Assembly: GCF_030915445.1 (NCBI RefSeq)
Contig: NZ_CP133264.1
Coordinates: 3,567,208 to 3,631,207, forward strand
Direction of reading: 5' to 3'
Length of the DNA: 64,000 nucleotides
Origin: Clostridium sp. OS1-26
GTDB taxonomy: Bacteria > Bacillota > Clostridia > Clostridiales > Clostridiaceae
The notes under the pieces were generated by a model that was given only the letters and a program-made list of their open reading frames with translations, was not told the DNA's origin and did no database searches. The position numbers and the translations under genes were made by a program. Positions 9,507-19,299 of this stretch are shown here, piece after piece (positions within the stretch are counted from its first letter, which is position 1; every line of letters starts with the position of its first letter).

Positions 9507-10733
9507 ATGTGCAAAAATGCTAAAGTTCTATTGATGGTAAGTATGCTGTTCTCATTTGCTACTGGATTATCAGGTGTTTTTATAAATGTGTTCTTCTGGA
9601 GACAAACCAATGATTTTGTTGTAATAGTAATTTATAACTTAATTCATTACATAGCTACACCAATAACATTCCTTTTGGCCGGAATAATTGCTAAAAGGAA
9701 AAATGGTATATTGCCCTTAAGATTGGGATTATTAACCTATGCATTATTTTATGGGTTGATATTGTTTGTAGGAAATAAAGGAGTACCATATATATATGGT
9801 CTTGGAATTGTGTTTGGAGTGGCGGTAGGCTTTTACTGGTTGGCTTTTAATACTTTAAGTTTTGATCTCACCGATGTTAACAATAGGGATACTTTTAATG
9901 GTTTTAATGGAAGCTGTTGTGGAATTTCTGCAGCAATAGCCCCGATAACTTCTGCTTATATAATTAATAGATTTACTGGTATAAGAGGGTATAATATAGT
10001 TTTTACTGCTACTCTTACTATATTTTTAATACTTATTTTAATTAGCATGATTTTGAAGTGTAATAATTATTCTAGTAAGCTTAATTATAAAAAAATATTT
10101 TCAAGTAATTGTGATGAGTGGAAAGTTATTCAGAAGGCTACAGTTTTCTGGGGAATCAGAGATGTCATAATCATTTTTTTAGTAAATATATTAATCATTG
10201 AGATTACTAAAAGTGAACTTTCTCTGGGAAAATTTACACTAGCTGCATCCTTGATATCTTCAGCATCTTATATATTGGTACAAAAAATAATTAAGCCAGA
10301 TCGTAGAAAAATTTCCATACTTATTGGAACAATAGGTTCTTTTGCAGCTGTTTTTGGGTTAGCTATGAATATAGAATATAAAACATTGTTAATTTATACC
10401 GTAGCGGATGCATTTTTTCTTCCATTTTTTATTATACAATTATCTTCATCTACTTTTAATGTCATAAATGAAGCTCATGAAGAAGATATGAGAATAGAAT
10501 ATATGATTAATAAAGATATAGCTCTCAATCTAGGAAGGGTTATAAGTGGAGTTATATTAATATTGCTACTAACTATATTTAAAAATACTTCAATACTAAG
10601 GTTTTACTTAATATTTATTGCTTTTGCTCCTATGGTATCAGGTTATTTCCTTAGAAAGCTAAATAGGGTATTAGAAGGCACATATATACCAACGCCTAAG
10701 GTTAAAAATAACCTCCAGAAAAAAGTGCGGTAA
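9507..10733 (+). CDS. MFS-type transporter
   Basis: A 408-residue protein, almost wholly hydrophobic, with about 11-12 predicted membrane helices and a short cytoplasmic C-terminus (ending in a Lys-rich tail). Organisation and length fit the major facilitator superfamily, closest in character to the YqgE-like group of Firmicute permeases. The substrate cannot be read from the sequence. GAAGGAGAG lies before the ATG. It is convergent with the M1 peptidase gene; the 5' region holds a copy of repeat family A. Confidence 0.75.
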   Translation: MCKNAKVLLMVSMLFSFATGLSGVFINVFFWRQTNDFVVIVIYNLIHYIATPITFLLAGIIAKRKNGILPLRLGLLTYALFYGLILFVGNKGVPYIYGLGIVFGVAVGFYWLAFNTLSFDLTDVNNRDTFNGFNGSCCGISAAIAPITSAYIINRFTGIRGYNIVFTATLTIFLILILISMILKCNNYSSKLNYKKIFSSNCDEWKVIQKATVFWGIRDVIIIFLVNILIIEITKSELSLGKFTLAASLISSASYILVQKIIKPDRRKISILIGTIGSFAAVFGLAMNIEYKTLLIYTVADAFFLPFFIIQLSSSTFNVINEAHEEDMRIEYMINKDIALNLGRVISGVILILLLTIFKNTSILRFYLIFIAFAPMVSGYFLRKLNRVLEGTYIPTPKVKNNLQKKVR

Positions 10734-10746
10734 CATTTACCGCACT
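10724..10746 (-). terminator. Terminator between convergent genes
   Basis: A perfect 10-bp stem (AGTGCGGTAA/TTACCGCACT, 3-nt loop) overlaps the MFS stop codon. On the minus strand it runs into T6, so it mainly ends the M1 peptidase transcript. Confidence 0.8.
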
Positions 10747-10760
10747 ATTAATATTAATGT

Positions 10761-12845
10761 CTAAAAATCTCCATTTAATAGCTGCTTATTATCTATAGAT
10801 ATTGTAAATTGTGAATCCATATTAGGGTTAAGGAAGAGGTTTTCAGGACCATCTTTTGTCCAGAAAAGTATTCCCATAGCCTTTTTTTCATCCTTAGGGT
10901 TTTTTGTTACTAAAAATCCACTTATATTTTCGTTATTTATAGTGAAGCCGCTAGAAGATAATCCACTTTTGTTTATAGACACAGGAAGACTTTGAGACAG
11001 AGAATTAAACAACTTATTATTCTGTGGATTACCTATAAGCATAACATTACTATCAATAAGGTCTTTCTCAGTGACATCCTTGTCTGTTTTAATTAATATC
11101 TTTCCATATAAGTCTCTAAAATAATTTTTTAAATTGTCATCAATTGATGATTGTTCTGTTTTATTAAGAGATGAAGGGGTAACAATTATAACTTTTTCTC
11201 CTTTTGCGGCTCTAAGAAATAAACTTCCTAATACCAAACCTTTGCTGCTTTCTGAAGCCGTTATTCTACTCTTTAAGCTCTCTACTGATATTTTTTCCAA
11301 ATCTGCATCAGTTACTTTTAAATTTTCTGGATTATATTTATCTGAATATATAGCATTTTTTATAGCTTCTTTAACAGCACTTCCACACTTTTGTTCTATT
11401 ATAGATAAGAGTCCATCAATAGATGAATTTTTAAATTTATATTCTTTGAAATAGGATTGCATTACTTCTTTAAACTTTGCGTCTCCAACTCTATTTCTTA
11501 AATCCTCAAATATTAAAGCACCTTTTCCGTATATTGAAATGTTATAGGACATCATGTTGTTGTACTTATCCACACTTGAGCCAGCAGGTGGAATTTTCAT
11601 TTCACCATAAGCTCCTTCGCGAGATGTTGTAAATGGAGCCCTTAGCCTACTTAAAATGCCTTCTTCAGAGTACGGTCCCTCAGTTTTATCAAAAAAGTAT
11701 GCAGTAGAAAAGGAAGTTAAAGATTCATCTAAGAATGGCTCCTTAAATTCATTATTGCCTACGGTTACATACCACCATTGATGTCCAACTTCATGAACAG
11801 CAGCTTGCTTTATAAAAGGTGTCATATCATAGAACTTATTCATTGAAGGAGTTTTTATGCTTGAAGGATACTTTGGCATTTGAACTAGTTGTGGATATTC
11901 CATAGCCCCACCTTGAAAATACGTTTCAACCATATCTAAATCATCATAAGGGTATTTTCCGAATTGCTGGCTGAAAAATTTAACTGCGTCTACAGAAGAG
12001 TCCAAAACTTTTTCAGCAGTATTTAGTGTTGAATCACTTTCTCTATCCAAATAATAGCTATTTACTTTTATACCATCAATTTCTTTAGATACAGATTTAA
12101 AATATGGACTCATAATCATTACAAAGTCTCTTACATCTTTTGCCTTTAGATTCATTACTTTAGCATTATTTTCTGAAGATGTTTCTGCTTCTTTTCCTGT
12201 GGACACTACAGTAAAGTTTTTAGGTACTTTAATATTTACATTGTATTCTGATATATCACTATAATTTGATTCCCCTATAGTATTGAATGAGTTTTCATCC
12301 CACTTGTTCTCCTTTGAGTCATACATTGAAAGTATAGGGTACCAGTTTGTAAATGAATACACATCATTTGAATATCCAAGTCTGGAAACACCATTAGGCA
12401 GCTTTAGATTAAATTGTATAGATATACTTAAATTTTCACCTTTCTTAAGTTCTTTATCTAGAGATATTTTAAGAAGTTCATTGTCTTGGGTATAGCTTAG
12501 CTCTTTTCCGTTTACGATAACCTTTTCTATTGAGATATCACCTTTTTCTTGTTCTGAAAGAGGCTTGTCCCCCATAGAACTATTGTAAAAAGGCATGGTT
12601 TCTCTTTTGTTGTATGAGTCTGCATATAGATGGAATTCCAGAGTTTTGAGGTCAGAACCACTGTTGTTACTAATATATACATCTTCTTTTCCGGTCAAGT
12701 TCTTTTTCTCTGAATTAAATTCTAAATTCATATCATATTTTGTAGGAAGAGAAGAAGCTTGTACAGTTGTTCCTTTAAATAGACATACCATGGATAATCC
12801 TGCTATAAAGGCAGTAACAGCTGTTTTCATGTGGCTTTTTTTCAA
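10761..12845 (-). CDS. Secreted M1 family metallopeptidase
   Basis: About 694 residues with a signal peptide (hydrophobic A-V-T-A-F-I-A-G-L-S-M-V stretch, A-S-S cleavage region). The gluzincin motif HEVGHQWW with the downstream zinc-ligand Glu in F-L-D-E-S-L-T is intact, and Y-F-Q-G-G-A-M-E-Y just upstream is the M1 substrate-binding GAMEN-like loop. The C-terminal ~170 residues are less conserved. Start choice: an ATG at 12857 has AAAAGG abutting it with no spacing, whereas TTG at 12845 has AAAAGGA 11 nt upstream, so the TTG is preferred. Probably trims extracellular peptides, as does the neighbouring M16 enzyme. Confidence 0.87.
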   Translation of the reverse strand: MKKSHMKTAVTAFIAGLSMVCLFKGTTVQASSLPTKYDMNLEFNSEKKNLTGKEDVYISNNSGSDLKTLEFHLYADSYNKRETMPFYNSSMGDKPLSEQEKGDISIEKVIVNGKELSYTQDNELLKISLDKELKKGENLSISIQFNLKLPNGVSRLGYSNDVYSFTNWYPILSMYDSKENKWDENSFNTIGESNYSDISEYNVNIKVPKNFTVVSTGKEAETSSENNAKVMNLKAKDVRDFVMIMSPYFKSVSKEIDGIKVNSYYLDRESDSTLNTAEKVLDSSVDAVKFFSQQFGKYPYDDLDMVETYFQGGAMEYPQLVQMPKYPSSIKTPSMNKFYDMTPFIKQAAVHEVGHQWWYVTVGNNEFKEPFLDESLTSFSTAYFFDKTEGPYSEEGILSRLRAPFTTSREGAYGEMKIPPAGSSVDKYNNMMSYNISIYGKGALIFEDLRNRVGDAKFKEVMQSYFKEYKFKNSSIDGLLSIIEQKCGSAVKEAIKNAIYSDKYNPENLKVTDADLEKISVESLKSRITASESSKGLVLGSLFLRAAKGEKVIIVTPSSLNKTEQSSIDDNLKNYFRDLYGKILIKTDKDVTEKDLIDSNVMLIGNPQNNKLFNSLSQSLPVSINKSGLSSSGFTINNENISGFLVTKNPKDEKKAMGILFWTKDGPENLFLNPNMDSQFTISIDNKQLLNGDF

Positions 12846-13008
12846 TTTTGAACACATCCTTTTCGTTAATGTTAAATTTACATTTGTATAAATTATATCA
12901 TTTTATGGTTATTTGTGGAATAAAATAAAGATTACAAAATAGTTACAAAATAACTATAAATCATAAGTTGAATAATAAAGTTGGATATTTATAGTATTTA
13001 CAATAGTG

Positions 13009-13040
13009 CACTTATAATGTAAAATTACACTATAAGTGTA
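13009..13040. promoter_or_regulatory. Palindromic operator candidate before the radical SAM genes
   Basis: TACACT-ATA-AGTGTA at 13026-13040 is a perfect 6-3-6 palindrome. An overlapping 13-bp inverted repeat (arms 13009-13021 and 13026-13038, one mismatch) also spans it. It lies 14 nt before the start codon, a place where a bound repressor would block expression. The regulator is not identified; GntR/YtrA-type proteins use similar spacing. Confidence 0.45.
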
Positions 13041-13054
13041 GTGGGGTGAGTATT

Positions 13055-14329
13055 ATGATTACAGATTTTTTTCGTAGAGTGATATTAGGAAAAAGGGACA
13101 AATTTAAATTCGTGAGATATAAGAATAAAATGATTGATTTTAACAGTATTGATGAGGAATGTGGAATATATATACATGTTCCTTTTTGTAAAAATATATG
13201 CCCATATTGTCCTTACAATAAAGAAATATATGAAAAAAATAAAGCAAAGGAATATTCCAAGGCGCTGCTTAAGGAGCTAACTATTTATAAGAATAGTTTA
13301 ATGGATAAAAAGATTACATCCATATACATAGGTGGCGGAAGTCCAGCCCTTTTAAGCCTAGAGCTTAAAGAAATCATTGATTTTATAAGAAGTAATTTTA
13401 ATTTTGTAGGAGACATAGGAATAGAGATATATCCTTCGCAAGTGGATAAAAATCTTCTTCAAAACCTAAAAGAAATGGGAATTAATATGATTAGTCTAGG
13501 TGTACAAACTTTTAATAATGATAAGTTGAAATTTCTAGGAAGATGTTATAGTAATGAAGATGTACAGAAAGCTATAACTCTAATTAAAAGCTTTAATTTT
13601 AAGTGTTTAGATATTGATATCATGACTAATATACCTGGACAAACTATTAATGACATAGTATATGATTTAAAAACTGCTTACTCGTATGATATAGACCAAA
13701 TTTCCATATATCCTCTTATTGTTTTTCCTATGACAAGTATGGATAAGATAATAAAAGAAAAGGGATTAAACAGATTCAGCGAACTAGGAGAAAAAAGAAT
13801 TCTTCAAATTATTGATGAGATATCCATGCAGCATAATTATAAAAGAAGTTCCATATGGACTTATGGAAAAGACATGGACAACAGATATACATCCGTTACT
13901 AGAGAAAGCTTTATTGGGATAGGAGCAGGAGCTAGTTCCCTTTTTAGCAACTATTTTTACCTTAATACTTTTAATGTGAATGAATATATTAATTCACTCA
14001 ATAAAGGTAGTTTGCCTATAAATATTGTAAATATAATGACAGAAAGGGAGAAGATGATATTTTGGCTATTTTGGAGATGCTACGATGGAGTAATAGATGA
14101 AAATAGATTTTATGAATTATTTAACAAGGATATGAAAAATGAATTTAGAATACTTTTTACAGCTTTAAAAATTTTGAAGATGATAAAATCAGAAGGAAAT
14201 AAAGTGATTTTAACGGACCTTGGCAGATTTGCGTACCACTATGTAGAAAAACAGTACTCCATACATTATCTAGACAAGTTATGGCAGAGTTCTATGCAGC
14301 AGCCTTGGATAAAAGAACTTAATTTATAA
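13055..14329 (+). CDS. Radical SAM protein, HemN/HemW-like
   Basis: About 424 residues. The 4Fe-4S/SAM motif is C45-x3-C49-x2-C52 within H-V-P-F-C-K-N-I-C-P-Y-C, followed by G-G-G-S-P and S-L-G-V-Q-T-F-N-N, which define the coproporphyrinogen-oxidase-like (HemN/HemW) group. The start at 13055 is preferred over the GTG at 13046 because GGTGAG stands 4 nt before the ATG. The next radical SAM gene begins 11 nt after its stop, so both form one operon. True heme function is not proven: HemW homologues include heme chaperones and radical SAM methyltransferases. Confidence 0.8.
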   Translation: MITDFFRRVILGKRDKFKFVRYKNKMIDFNSIDEECGIYIHVPFCKNICPYCPYNKEIYEKNKAKEYSKALLKELTIYKNSLMDKKITSIYIGGGSPALLSLELKEIIDFIRSNFNFVGDIGIEIYPSQVDKNLLQNLKEMGINMISLGVQTFNNDKLKFLGRCYSNEDVQKAITLIKSFNFKCLDIDIMTNIPGQTINDIVYDLKTAYSYDIDQISIYPLIVFPMTSMDKIIKEKGLNRFSELGEKRILQIIDEISMQHNYKRSSIWTYGKDMDNRYTSVTRESFIGIGAGASSLFSNYFYLNTFNVNEYINSLNKGSLPINIVNIMTEREKMIFWLFWRCYDGVIDENRFYELFNKDMKNEFRILFTALKILKMIKSEGNKVILTDLGRFAYHYVEKQYSIHYLDKLWQSSMQQPWIKELNL

Positions 14330-14340
14330 GGAGATATGAG

Positions 14341-15243
14341 ATGAAGAAAAAAGATTTCTTATATTTAGCTTATTTCGGTATCAAAAGTATAGTATTTAAA
14401 GAAAAAAAGCCAATACTAGGAACTATAATATTAACAGATTACTGTAATTTAAGCTGCAAGCATTGTGCAGTAAATAATATAAATAAGAAAATGCACTCCT
14501 ATGAAAATATTATAAAGGAAATGAAAAAATTTTATAGCATTGGTATAAGAATTTTATTTTTCTGTGGTGGAGAAACCTTACTTTGGCAGGATAAAGAGAA
14601 AAATTTAAGAGATTTAATCAAAGAGGCAAGGAAAATAGGCTTTTATATAGTGAATGTTGTAACTAATGGAACTGTTACTTTAGATATTCCTGAAGCAGAT
14701 GTAATATTTCTAAGCCTTGATGGTATGAAAGACACTCATAATTTGATAAGAGGAGATACTTATGACACTATCATGAAGAATATTGATGATGCATCAAACA
14801 CTAACATATGTATTTATATGGCAGTAAATAAGTTGAATTTTAAAGAGGTGCAGGAAGTTGTTGAATTTGCAGATAAAAATCCTAATATAAATTCCATATC
14901 TTTTAATTTTCACACTCCATATAAAGGAACAGAATATCTTACTCTCAGCAGAGAAGAAAAGTTAGAAGTAGTAAGTAAAATCAAAGAGCTTATTAAGAAA
15001 AAGATGCCCATATTTAATTTGTATAGCGCCCTTGATGTTTATCTGAAAAATTCGTGGAATAGGCCCTGTTATCAATGTATAGTATCTGAAGAAGGTAAAA
15101 TATACAATTGCGGGAGATGTGTAGAGGTAGAAGGACTATGCGCAGAATGTGGATATCTATTTGCAGTGGAGTTTTCGCTTTTATTTAATGGAAATGTCAG
15201 AGCTATAATTGACATGATAAGAACTTATTTAAAGTATGTATAG
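14341..15243 (+). CDS. Radical SAM protein with C-terminal Cys cluster
   Basis: 300 residues. N-terminal motif C35-x3-C39-x2-C42 (Y-C-N-L-S-C-K-H-C) binds the SAM cluster; F-C-G-G-E-T is the following Gly-rich motif. The last 60 residues carry six Cys (R-P-C-Y-Q-C, Y-N-C-G-R-C, L-C-A-E-C), resembling a SPASM/twitch-type auxiliary iron-sulfur site. Such proteins modify peptides, heme or lipids. AAGGAGAT precedes the ATG and a perfect terminator follows. No candidate peptide substrate gene is seen in the operon. Substrate unknown. Confidence 0.8.
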   Translation: MKKKDFLYLAYFGIKSIVFKEKKPILGTIILTDYCNLSCKHCAVNNINKKMHSYENIIKEMKKFYSIGIRILFFCGGETLLWQDKEKNLRDLIKEARKIGFYIVNVVTNGTVTLDIPEADVIFLSLDGMKDTHNLIRGDTYDTIMKNIDDASNTNICIYMAVNKLNFKEVQEVVEFADKNPNINSISFNFHTPYKGTEYLTLSREEKLEVVSKIKELIKKKMPIFNLYSALDVYLKNSWNRPCYQCIVSEEGKIYNCGRCVEVEGLCAECGYLFAVEFSLLFNGNVRAIIDMIRTYLKYV

Positions 15244-15262
15244 AGGAAAATTTTATATTAAA

Positions 15263-15293
15263 AAAGACCTTCAAATTTACTTGAAGGTCTTTT
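15263..15293 (+). terminator. Rho-independent terminator
   Basis: A perfect 12-bp stem (AAAGACCTTCAA/TTGAAGGTCTTT, ATTTAC loop) ends the radical SAM operon. Confidence 0.88.
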
Positions 15294-15505
15294 ATGTACG
15301 TTTTTGAGAAATTGTATAAGAGCATGTGATGTTATTTTAAAAACATTACATGTGATATTTACAATAAAAGGTTTTTAATGTATAATTGAAATTTAGGCAC
15401 AATTATAACTATTATATCATATAAACTTTAAATTACACAATTATTGTAGCATAAAGATAATGTATGTGTCAAGAGTTTTTTTAAAAAATATGGGAGCGTG
15501 ATAAA

Positions 15506-17733
15506 ATGAATGATTTTAATCAAAACCATCAGGATGAATTAATGTATCTTAAGAAAACACTAAATGTAATTGAAAATGAACTTCAAAAGGAAAAATCAGA
15601 GTTAAACAATAAACTAGGTAGTGTTATAGCATCTAGAAAAGAAATGTGGGAAGAAAGTGTTCACTTTTCAGAAGACTTTGATAGAATACCAGAAATGAAT
15701 CATTATCTTTCAGAGGTTAACAGAGAAACTAGAGATTACACTTCTACACAAAAGCGTATAGAAAAGCTTAATAAAATGCTGAAATCACCTTACTTTGGAA
15801 GATTTGATTTTATAGAAGAGGGGTATGATGATTTAGAAAAGATTTATATTGGATTATATAATTTAATGGAATCTGATACAAATGAAATTTATGTATATGA
15901 TTGGCGAGCTCCTATCTCAAGTATATTTTATCGCTGCGAACTTGGAAAAGGCACTTATAAATCACCTGTTGGATTAATTTCTGGAGACGTACTACTAAAA
16001 AGACAATATAAAATTCAAAACTCAGATTTGAAATATTTTTTGACAGCAGTATTGTTATAAACGATGAAATACTGCAAGAAGTATTAAGTCGTAATTCCTC
16101 TGATAAGATGAAAAGTATAGTAGAAACCATTCAAAAAGAACAGGATATTATTATCAGAGATACTGAAAATGAGCTGCTAATAGTACAGGGAGTAGCAGGA
16201 AGCGGTAAAACATCTATAGCATTGCATAGAATTGCATTTTTACTTTATGAAGGATTAAACTCTAAAATAAGTGCCAATAATGCTATTATTATTTCACCAA
16301 ATCTTATTTTTAGTAAATATATATCTAATGTTCTTCCGGAACTTGGAGAAGAAAATGTGGAGCAAATAACTTTTGATGATATTATTATAAAGTCTTTGGG
16401 AAAAAGATTTTTAGTAGAGAGCAGACAAAATCAGCTAGAAAACTTAATTTTATTACAGCAACAAGAAGGTTGTTTTATAAAAACTCAGAGTATTAAGTTT
16501 AAGGGATCAGAAGTTTTTGTGAAGATTATAGATAGATTAATTGAGTATTTTGAGAAAAACTTGATTGACTTTAAAGATATATACTATGATGGAGAAATAA
16601 TTGAAACAAGGCAGCAGATAAAGAATTTTTTCTTAAATAATAGAATAAATATGGTAATAACTAAAAGGTTAAAGAGAATTGAAAATATGATATTAAATAA
16701 GATTCATCCATTACGAAAGAAAAGGTTGAATAAAATAGAAAAAGTTGTTGAAAAGTGTAATAATCATGTACTCGAAATAAAGTCTTTTGCTCGGCTAATG
16801 GCTATTAAAGAAGCTAACGTGTTTATGGAAAACTTACACAGTTTTACGGAAGTAGATTATATGAAATTATATAAATTATTGTTTCATAAAAAGGGACTTT
16901 TATTAAAGCTTTCTGAAGGACTTCAACTTCCAGAAAATATAAGTGAAATAATAGAACAGACCCAAAAGAACTTTCAGCAAGAATACATTGAATACGAAGA
17001 TTGCTTACCACTTTTGTATATTAAGCTAAAGCTGGAAGGTAGTGATGAGTTTCCAGAAATCAAACAGGTAGTCATAGATGAGGCTCAGGATTATTATCCT
17101 ATACAGTATCAAATATTTAAGCTTTTATTTAAAAATTCAAGATATACGGTATTAGGTGATTTTAATCAAAGCCTTGAAAAGGAAGAAGATAAGAATATAT
17201 ATGACATTATTGAAGAAATACTTGATAAGAAAAAATCAGTAAAAGTTTTTATGAATAAGGGTTACAGATCTTCTTTTGAAATAAATTCCTTTACTCAAAA
17301 GCTTTTAAATGATAAGCATCAGCTTGTATCTTTTGAAAGGCATGAAGATGAACCTATGGTCATATATAAAGAGAATAAAGATAAACTGGATGAAGCAATA
17401 GCTTTGGACATTAATAAATATTACAGCAAAGGATATGAGTCCATTGCTATTATATGTAAAACTGAAAAGGAAGCAAGTGAAATACAACAAAGATTAAAAA
17501 GTTTTATTGATGTAAAAGTATTAAGTGATAAAAATAGTGAACTTAAAGAATGTCCATTAGTTATGCCAGCTTATCTCGCAAAAGGATTAGAATTTGATGT
17601 GGTAATCGTATATAATGTTTCAGCTGAAAACTATAAAAGTGAGTTTGATAAAAGGCTTTTATATGTGGCTTGCACAAGATCCCTTCACCAATTATCAATA
17701 TATTACACCGATGAGAGAAGCAAGTTTATCTAA
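15506..17733 (+). pseudogene. helD: HelD-like UvrD/Rep-family helicase, frameshifted
   Basis: Two frames together encode one about 742-residue HelD-type protein. Residues 1-180 hold the N-terminal coiled coil and the Y-V-Y-D-W-R-A-P-I-S-S motif. After the shift come Walker A (G-V-A-G-S-G-K-T-S), Walker B (V-I-D-E-A-Q-D-Y-Y-P), K-G-L-E-F-D-V-V-I and V-A-C-T-R-S-L-H-Q-L. HelD recycles stalled RNA polymerase in Gram-positives. The frames join at T6, 16036-16041: one more T gives the continuous reading K-Y-F-F-D-S-S-I-V-I and makes the length divisible by three. Everything else is intact, so a sequencing error or very recent mutation is likelier than old decay. Confidence 0.85.
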
Positions 17734-17970
17734 GTATAACAAAAAGTTGCTTACTGATTTAATTAGAGTTACTATATAACTTTTAAGGTATCATGAGTAT
17801 TAAATTTCAGCAAAATTTTAAAAGAATTAAAAAAATCCCTGTATCTTAAAGGAAATATAATGTTTGTATAGAATATATTGTATTAAATACCTATATTATT
17901 TAAGTCCATCAAGTAGAACTTACAAAATGCATTAATTTAAGAATATTAAAAATATATAAGAGGTGTTTCT

Positions 17971-18396
17971 ATGTTTTATAAGGAAATTAACCCAAAAGAG
18001 GAGAATGTGGATAATAGCAAAGAATTTAACTCATTATTTAATGCATTAGATGAGTATGTTTTAGTTGTAGACGAAAAGGGTACTATTTTAAATGCAAATA
18101 AGTCTGCATTATTAAGGTTGGGGTATACTTCTGAGGAGATTTATGGAATGAGTCTATCTCATCTATATTTATCCAAAAGCATAGATGAGATAAGAGAAAT
18201 TATAAAGAATATGTTAGAAGGGAGGATATCTAAATTTAAAATGCAGCTTTGCACAAAATCAAGAATACAAATAGCTATAGAGGCATGCGTTTTTATAGGG
18301 AAATGGAATGAAAAAATAGCAATATATGCTATATGTAAGGAGTTTTCTGAGGCATCGGAAATAAATGTTCCATTAAAAATTGCAAACTATAATTGA
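17971..18396 (+). CDS. Stand-alone PAS domain protein
   Basis: 141 residues consisting of little more than one PAS fold (about residues 15-125): A-L-D-E-Y-V-L-V-V-D-E-K-G-T-I-L-x-A-N, then L-G-Y-T-S-E-E-I-Y-G-M-S. There is no output domain, HTH or kinase. Ligand unknown. GAGGTG precedes the ATG and a terminator follows 24 nt after the stop, so it is a single-gene transcript. It may act as a signalling adaptor, which is inference. Confidence 0.75.
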   Translation: MFYKEINPKEENVDNSKEFNSLFNALDEYVLVVDEKGTILNANKSALLRLGYTSEEIYGMSLSHLYLSKSIDEIREIIKNMLEGRISKFKMQLCTKSRIQIAIEACVFIGKWNEKIAIYAICKEFSEASEINVPLKIANYN

Positions 18397-18420
18397 ACTG
18401 AAATTAGCTTAATATATGTT

Positions 18421-18446
18421 AAAGGTCAGCAGAAGCTGGCCTTTAT
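18421..18446 (+). terminator. Hairpin terminator
   Basis: AAAGGTCAGC/GCTGGCCTTT stem (one wobble) with an AGAA loop, followed by TATT; ends the PAS gene. Confidence 0.75.
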
Positions 18447-18527
18447 TGTACTTATAATATATTAAAAATATAAAATCTATGCTAGAATATGATAAAAAAT
18501 AATGTTACTTTAAGGAGAATTGGACAG

Positions 18528-18875
18528 ATGAACATTCAAATATTTGGTATAAAAAAATGTTTTGATACTCAGAAAGCTGAACGATATTTCAAAGAAAGAA
18601 AAATTAAGTATCAGCTTGTAGATTTAAATCAAAAAGGACTGAGCAAAGGTGAATTAGAAAGTGTAAAGGCAGCAGTAGGGTTAAATAATCTAATTAATAC
18701 TAAAGCAAAGGAATATAAAACGTTAAATCTTGAGCATATAAGAACTAGCAGTGTAAAGGAAGAGCTGCTTTTGAATAATCCTAAACTGTATAAAACTCCA
18801 ATAGTTCGTAATGGAAAACAGGCCACTGTAGGATATTGCCCAGATGTATGGGAAGAATGGGAAAGTGAAGAATAG
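18528..18875 (+). CDS. ArsC/Spx-family thioredoxin-fold protein (YffB-like)
   Basis: 115 residues starting I-Q-I-F-G-I-K-K-C-F-D-T-Q-K-A, the N-terminal ArsC-family pattern with a single Cys (no CxxC as in Spx). The middle contains L-I-N-T-K-A-K-E-Y-K, and the end has Y-K-T-P-I-V-R-N-G-K with a cis-Pro and G-Y-C-P-D. Family members are glutaredoxin-dependent arsenate reductase-like proteins of varied role. ATG at 18528 is chosen because AAGGAG lies 10 nt upstream; an earlier in-frame ATG at 18489 lacks a site. No ars genes adjoin, so arsenate reduction is not claimed. Confidence 0.8.
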   Translation: MNIQIFGIKKCFDTQKAERYFKERKIKYQLVDLNQKGLSKGELESVKAAVGLNNLINTKAKEYKTLNLEHIRTSSVKEELLLNNPKLYKTPIVRNGKQATVGYCPDVWEEWESEE

Positions 18876-18944
18876 AATATAGATATCCAACTTGGATGCT
18901 TGACTTATTAGCGATATTCATAGGGGTAACTCTTAGCTCAGCCG

Positions 18945-18978
18945 GACCAACTTATCAATTAGCATTGATAAGTTGGTC
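18945..18978. other. Perfect 14-bp inverted repeat
   Basis: GACCAACTTATCAA and its exact complement flank a 6-nt loop. It lies in the 424-nt gap 18876-19299 and lacks a T run, so it is a terminator-like or processed hairpin of unknown use. Confidence 0.55.
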
Positions 18979-19012
18979 GTTAGAAGCCATTTAGGCTTTT
19001 AATCAGTATTTA

Positions 19013-19096
19013 AGATTGCAAATATTCCAAAGCAGCTTCGTCAAGAGCTAAAATAAAATCATTAAATGTACTGTCAGATGTACCTCTATGAATACC
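19013..19096 (-). pseudogene. Possible C-terminal coding remnant
   Basis: The minus strand reads G-I-H-R-G-T-S-D-S-T-F-N-D-F-I-L-A-L-D-E then A-A-L-E-Y-L-Q-S and stop, an amphipathic protein-like tail directly preceded by an in-frame stop. It is only 28 codons and may be chance. No family recognised. Confidence 0.2.
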
Positions 19097-19165
19097 TTAG
19101 TTAAGTCATATATCAGAGTTGAATATTTTCAACATAGTTTCTTAAAATATTTATAAATATAAAAA

Positions 19166-19217
19166 TTAGAAAAGTCGTTCCTAAATAGTAAATAAAAAAC
19201 TAATGGGATGACTTTCT
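19166..19217 (-). terminator. Possible terminator for the hemerythrin gene
   Basis: Read on the minus strand, AGAAAGTCATCCC can pair imperfectly with GGAACGACTTTTCT, followed by AATTTTTAT. Pairing has mismatches, so support is modest. Confidence 0.35.
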
Positions 19218-19299
19218 TATTGATTAAGTTTTATTTCTATGTTAAGAAGCTAGTATAGAGAAATTAACTTTCGGCCAATTAGCCCTATAATTATTTAAA

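Noticed and set aside
16036..16041. Programmed ribosomal frameshifting in the HelD gene
   Set aside because: No downstream stimulator is evident, HelD homologues are read in one frame, and three other genes here show the same single-base homopolymer loss.
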